Shown: positions 63,959-64,000 of the stretch, in pieces | Layout: each line of letters starts with the position of its first letter | How positions within the stretch are numbered: the stretch's first letter is position 1 | NCBI GenBank assembly: GCA_964036045.1 | Contig: OZ038380.1 | Span: forward strand, 9,447,913-9,511,912 | Direction: 5' to 3' | From: Eutreptiella sp. 'Long Island Sound 2002' | Taxonomy: Eukaryota > Euglenozoa > Euglenophyceae > Eutreptiales > Eutreptiaceae | DNA length: 64,000 bases | The notes under the pieces: generated by a model | Told to the model about the DNA's origin: nothing | What the model saw: the letters and a program-made list of their open reading frames with translations, nothing else | Database searches by the model: none | Translations under genes and position numbers: made by a program

Positions 63959-64000
63959 AGCATTGCCGCAAAAAACACATGGTGAGACCCCAGTCTTGTG
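63959..64000 (+). repeat. Partial monomer 411
   Basis: The last 42 bases begin a new monomer, preceded by GTGAGTGA instead of GTGAGTGC. The array runs off the end of the window, as it does at the start, so neither array edge is inside. Confidence 0.95.

Larger units (their letters stand above)
1..64000 (+). repeat. Tandem satellite array, 156-bp monomer, 410 complete copies plus a partial
   Basis: Every stretch of the window is a copy of one 156-bp unit in the same orientation. The start AGCATTGCCGC recurs at 1, 157, 313 and so on in strict 156-bp steps up to 25741. After that the phase moves only at ten identifiable small indels. Summing steps and indels gives 410 complete monomers (1-63958). 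Monomers usually differ from the consensus at a few positions, with many variants shared between distant copies. Composition is about 50% GC. No unique sequence, mobile element, RNA gene or credible protein gene was seen, so the whole window is a gene-free stretch. Nucleosome-length monomers in large homogeneous arrays are characteristic of eukaryotic centromeric or pericentromeric satellites; assignment to a centromere here is inference. Confidence 0.98.
62575..64000 (+). repeat. More diverged monomers at the 3' end of the window
   Basis: After the second 1405-bp unit the monomers collect private changes. Examples are GTGACGCCCC (about 62731), GACTGCGCC with ACAGGGGCC and CAATCGGGGGGC (62965-63003), TTTACTAC and TTATGCAC (about 63075-63100), TTTTGTGGC, GGGACACAA, an A11 run, AAGCTGTTAG, GCACGTGGTGTGACCAC, CCACGGTCC, CCCAGGCGTG and GAGTGAAGC. 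They are still recognisable 156-bp units. Confidence 0.75.

Noticed and set aside
1-64000. CRISPR array
   Set aside because: The whole 156-bp unit repeats with no unique spacers, and the unit is far longer than CRISPR repeats.
1-64000. Coding minisatellite in a mucin-like or silk-like gene
   Set aside because: The translated periods are not low-complexity in any frame, substitutions fall without codon preference, indels of 1 and 2 bp occur, and no non-repeat exon sequence is present over 64 kb.
1-64000. Ribosomal DNA, 5S or tRNA gene cluster
   Set aside because: The monomer has no recognisable 5S internal control region, tRNA A/B boxes in proper arrangement, or rRNA core motif.
1-64000. Inverted segments or strand switches within the array
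   Set aside because: Following the monomer start through the window, every unit is in the + orientation. I saw no inverted monomer.

Overview
The window is one uninterrupted tandem satellite array. A 156-bp monomer is repeated head to tail in one orientation from base 1 to base 64000. Following the phase of the AGCATTGCCGC start through the window gives 410 complete monomers plus 42 bases of a 411th. The count closes exactly once ten small indels (net -2 bp) are included. I found no gene, RNA gene, transposon, promoter or unique sequence. The monomer is about 50% GC, A-rich over T on the + strand (45 A to 33 T), and has two CpGs in 156 bp (observed/expected about 0.2).

The array points to a eukaryote, and the CpG depletion suggests a genome with CpG methylation, such as a vertebrate. 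A monomer of roughly nucleosome length, kilobase-scale higher-order repeats (HORs) and no interspersed elements are typical of centromeric or pericentromeric satellite. From memory, a centromeric satellite of about 156 bp has been described in the fish medaka (Oryzias latipes). I could not compare sequences, so the species is unassigned.

Layout. 1-5.3 kb: 5-mer (780 bp) and 11-mer (1716 bp) HORs. About 5-22.3 kb: three successive variable copies of a large HOR (about 34-40 monomers, 5.3-6.2 kb), with a 9-mer duplication in the third. 22.7-25.9 kb: a family marked by AAAGGATGCATGG, with a 6-mer duplication. 26.8-33.3 kb: two copies of a 20/22-mer HOR. 35.3-42.8 kb: nested duplications tagged by a 2-bp deletion seen four times. 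44-52 kb: 3-mer, 13-mer and 8-mer periodicities, including a nearly identical 1248-bp tandem duplication. 53-59 kb: 9-mer and 11-mer relationships in a family marked by ACATATGGTGAGG and CCGCGCCAGTTGTGG. 59.8-62.6 kb: two apparently identical 1405-bp units. 62.6-64 kb: visibly more decayed monomers.

Because 156 = 3 x 52, any frame open in the monomer stays open through many copies. This produces very long open frames, especially on the minus strand (up to 13.5 kb). I read them as a by-product of the repeat, since the common monomer variants change amino acids freely, and I annotate no CDS. I found no functional system beyond satellite organisation. The main interest is the HOR mosaic, the very recent duplications, the linked variant cassettes and the indel lineages.
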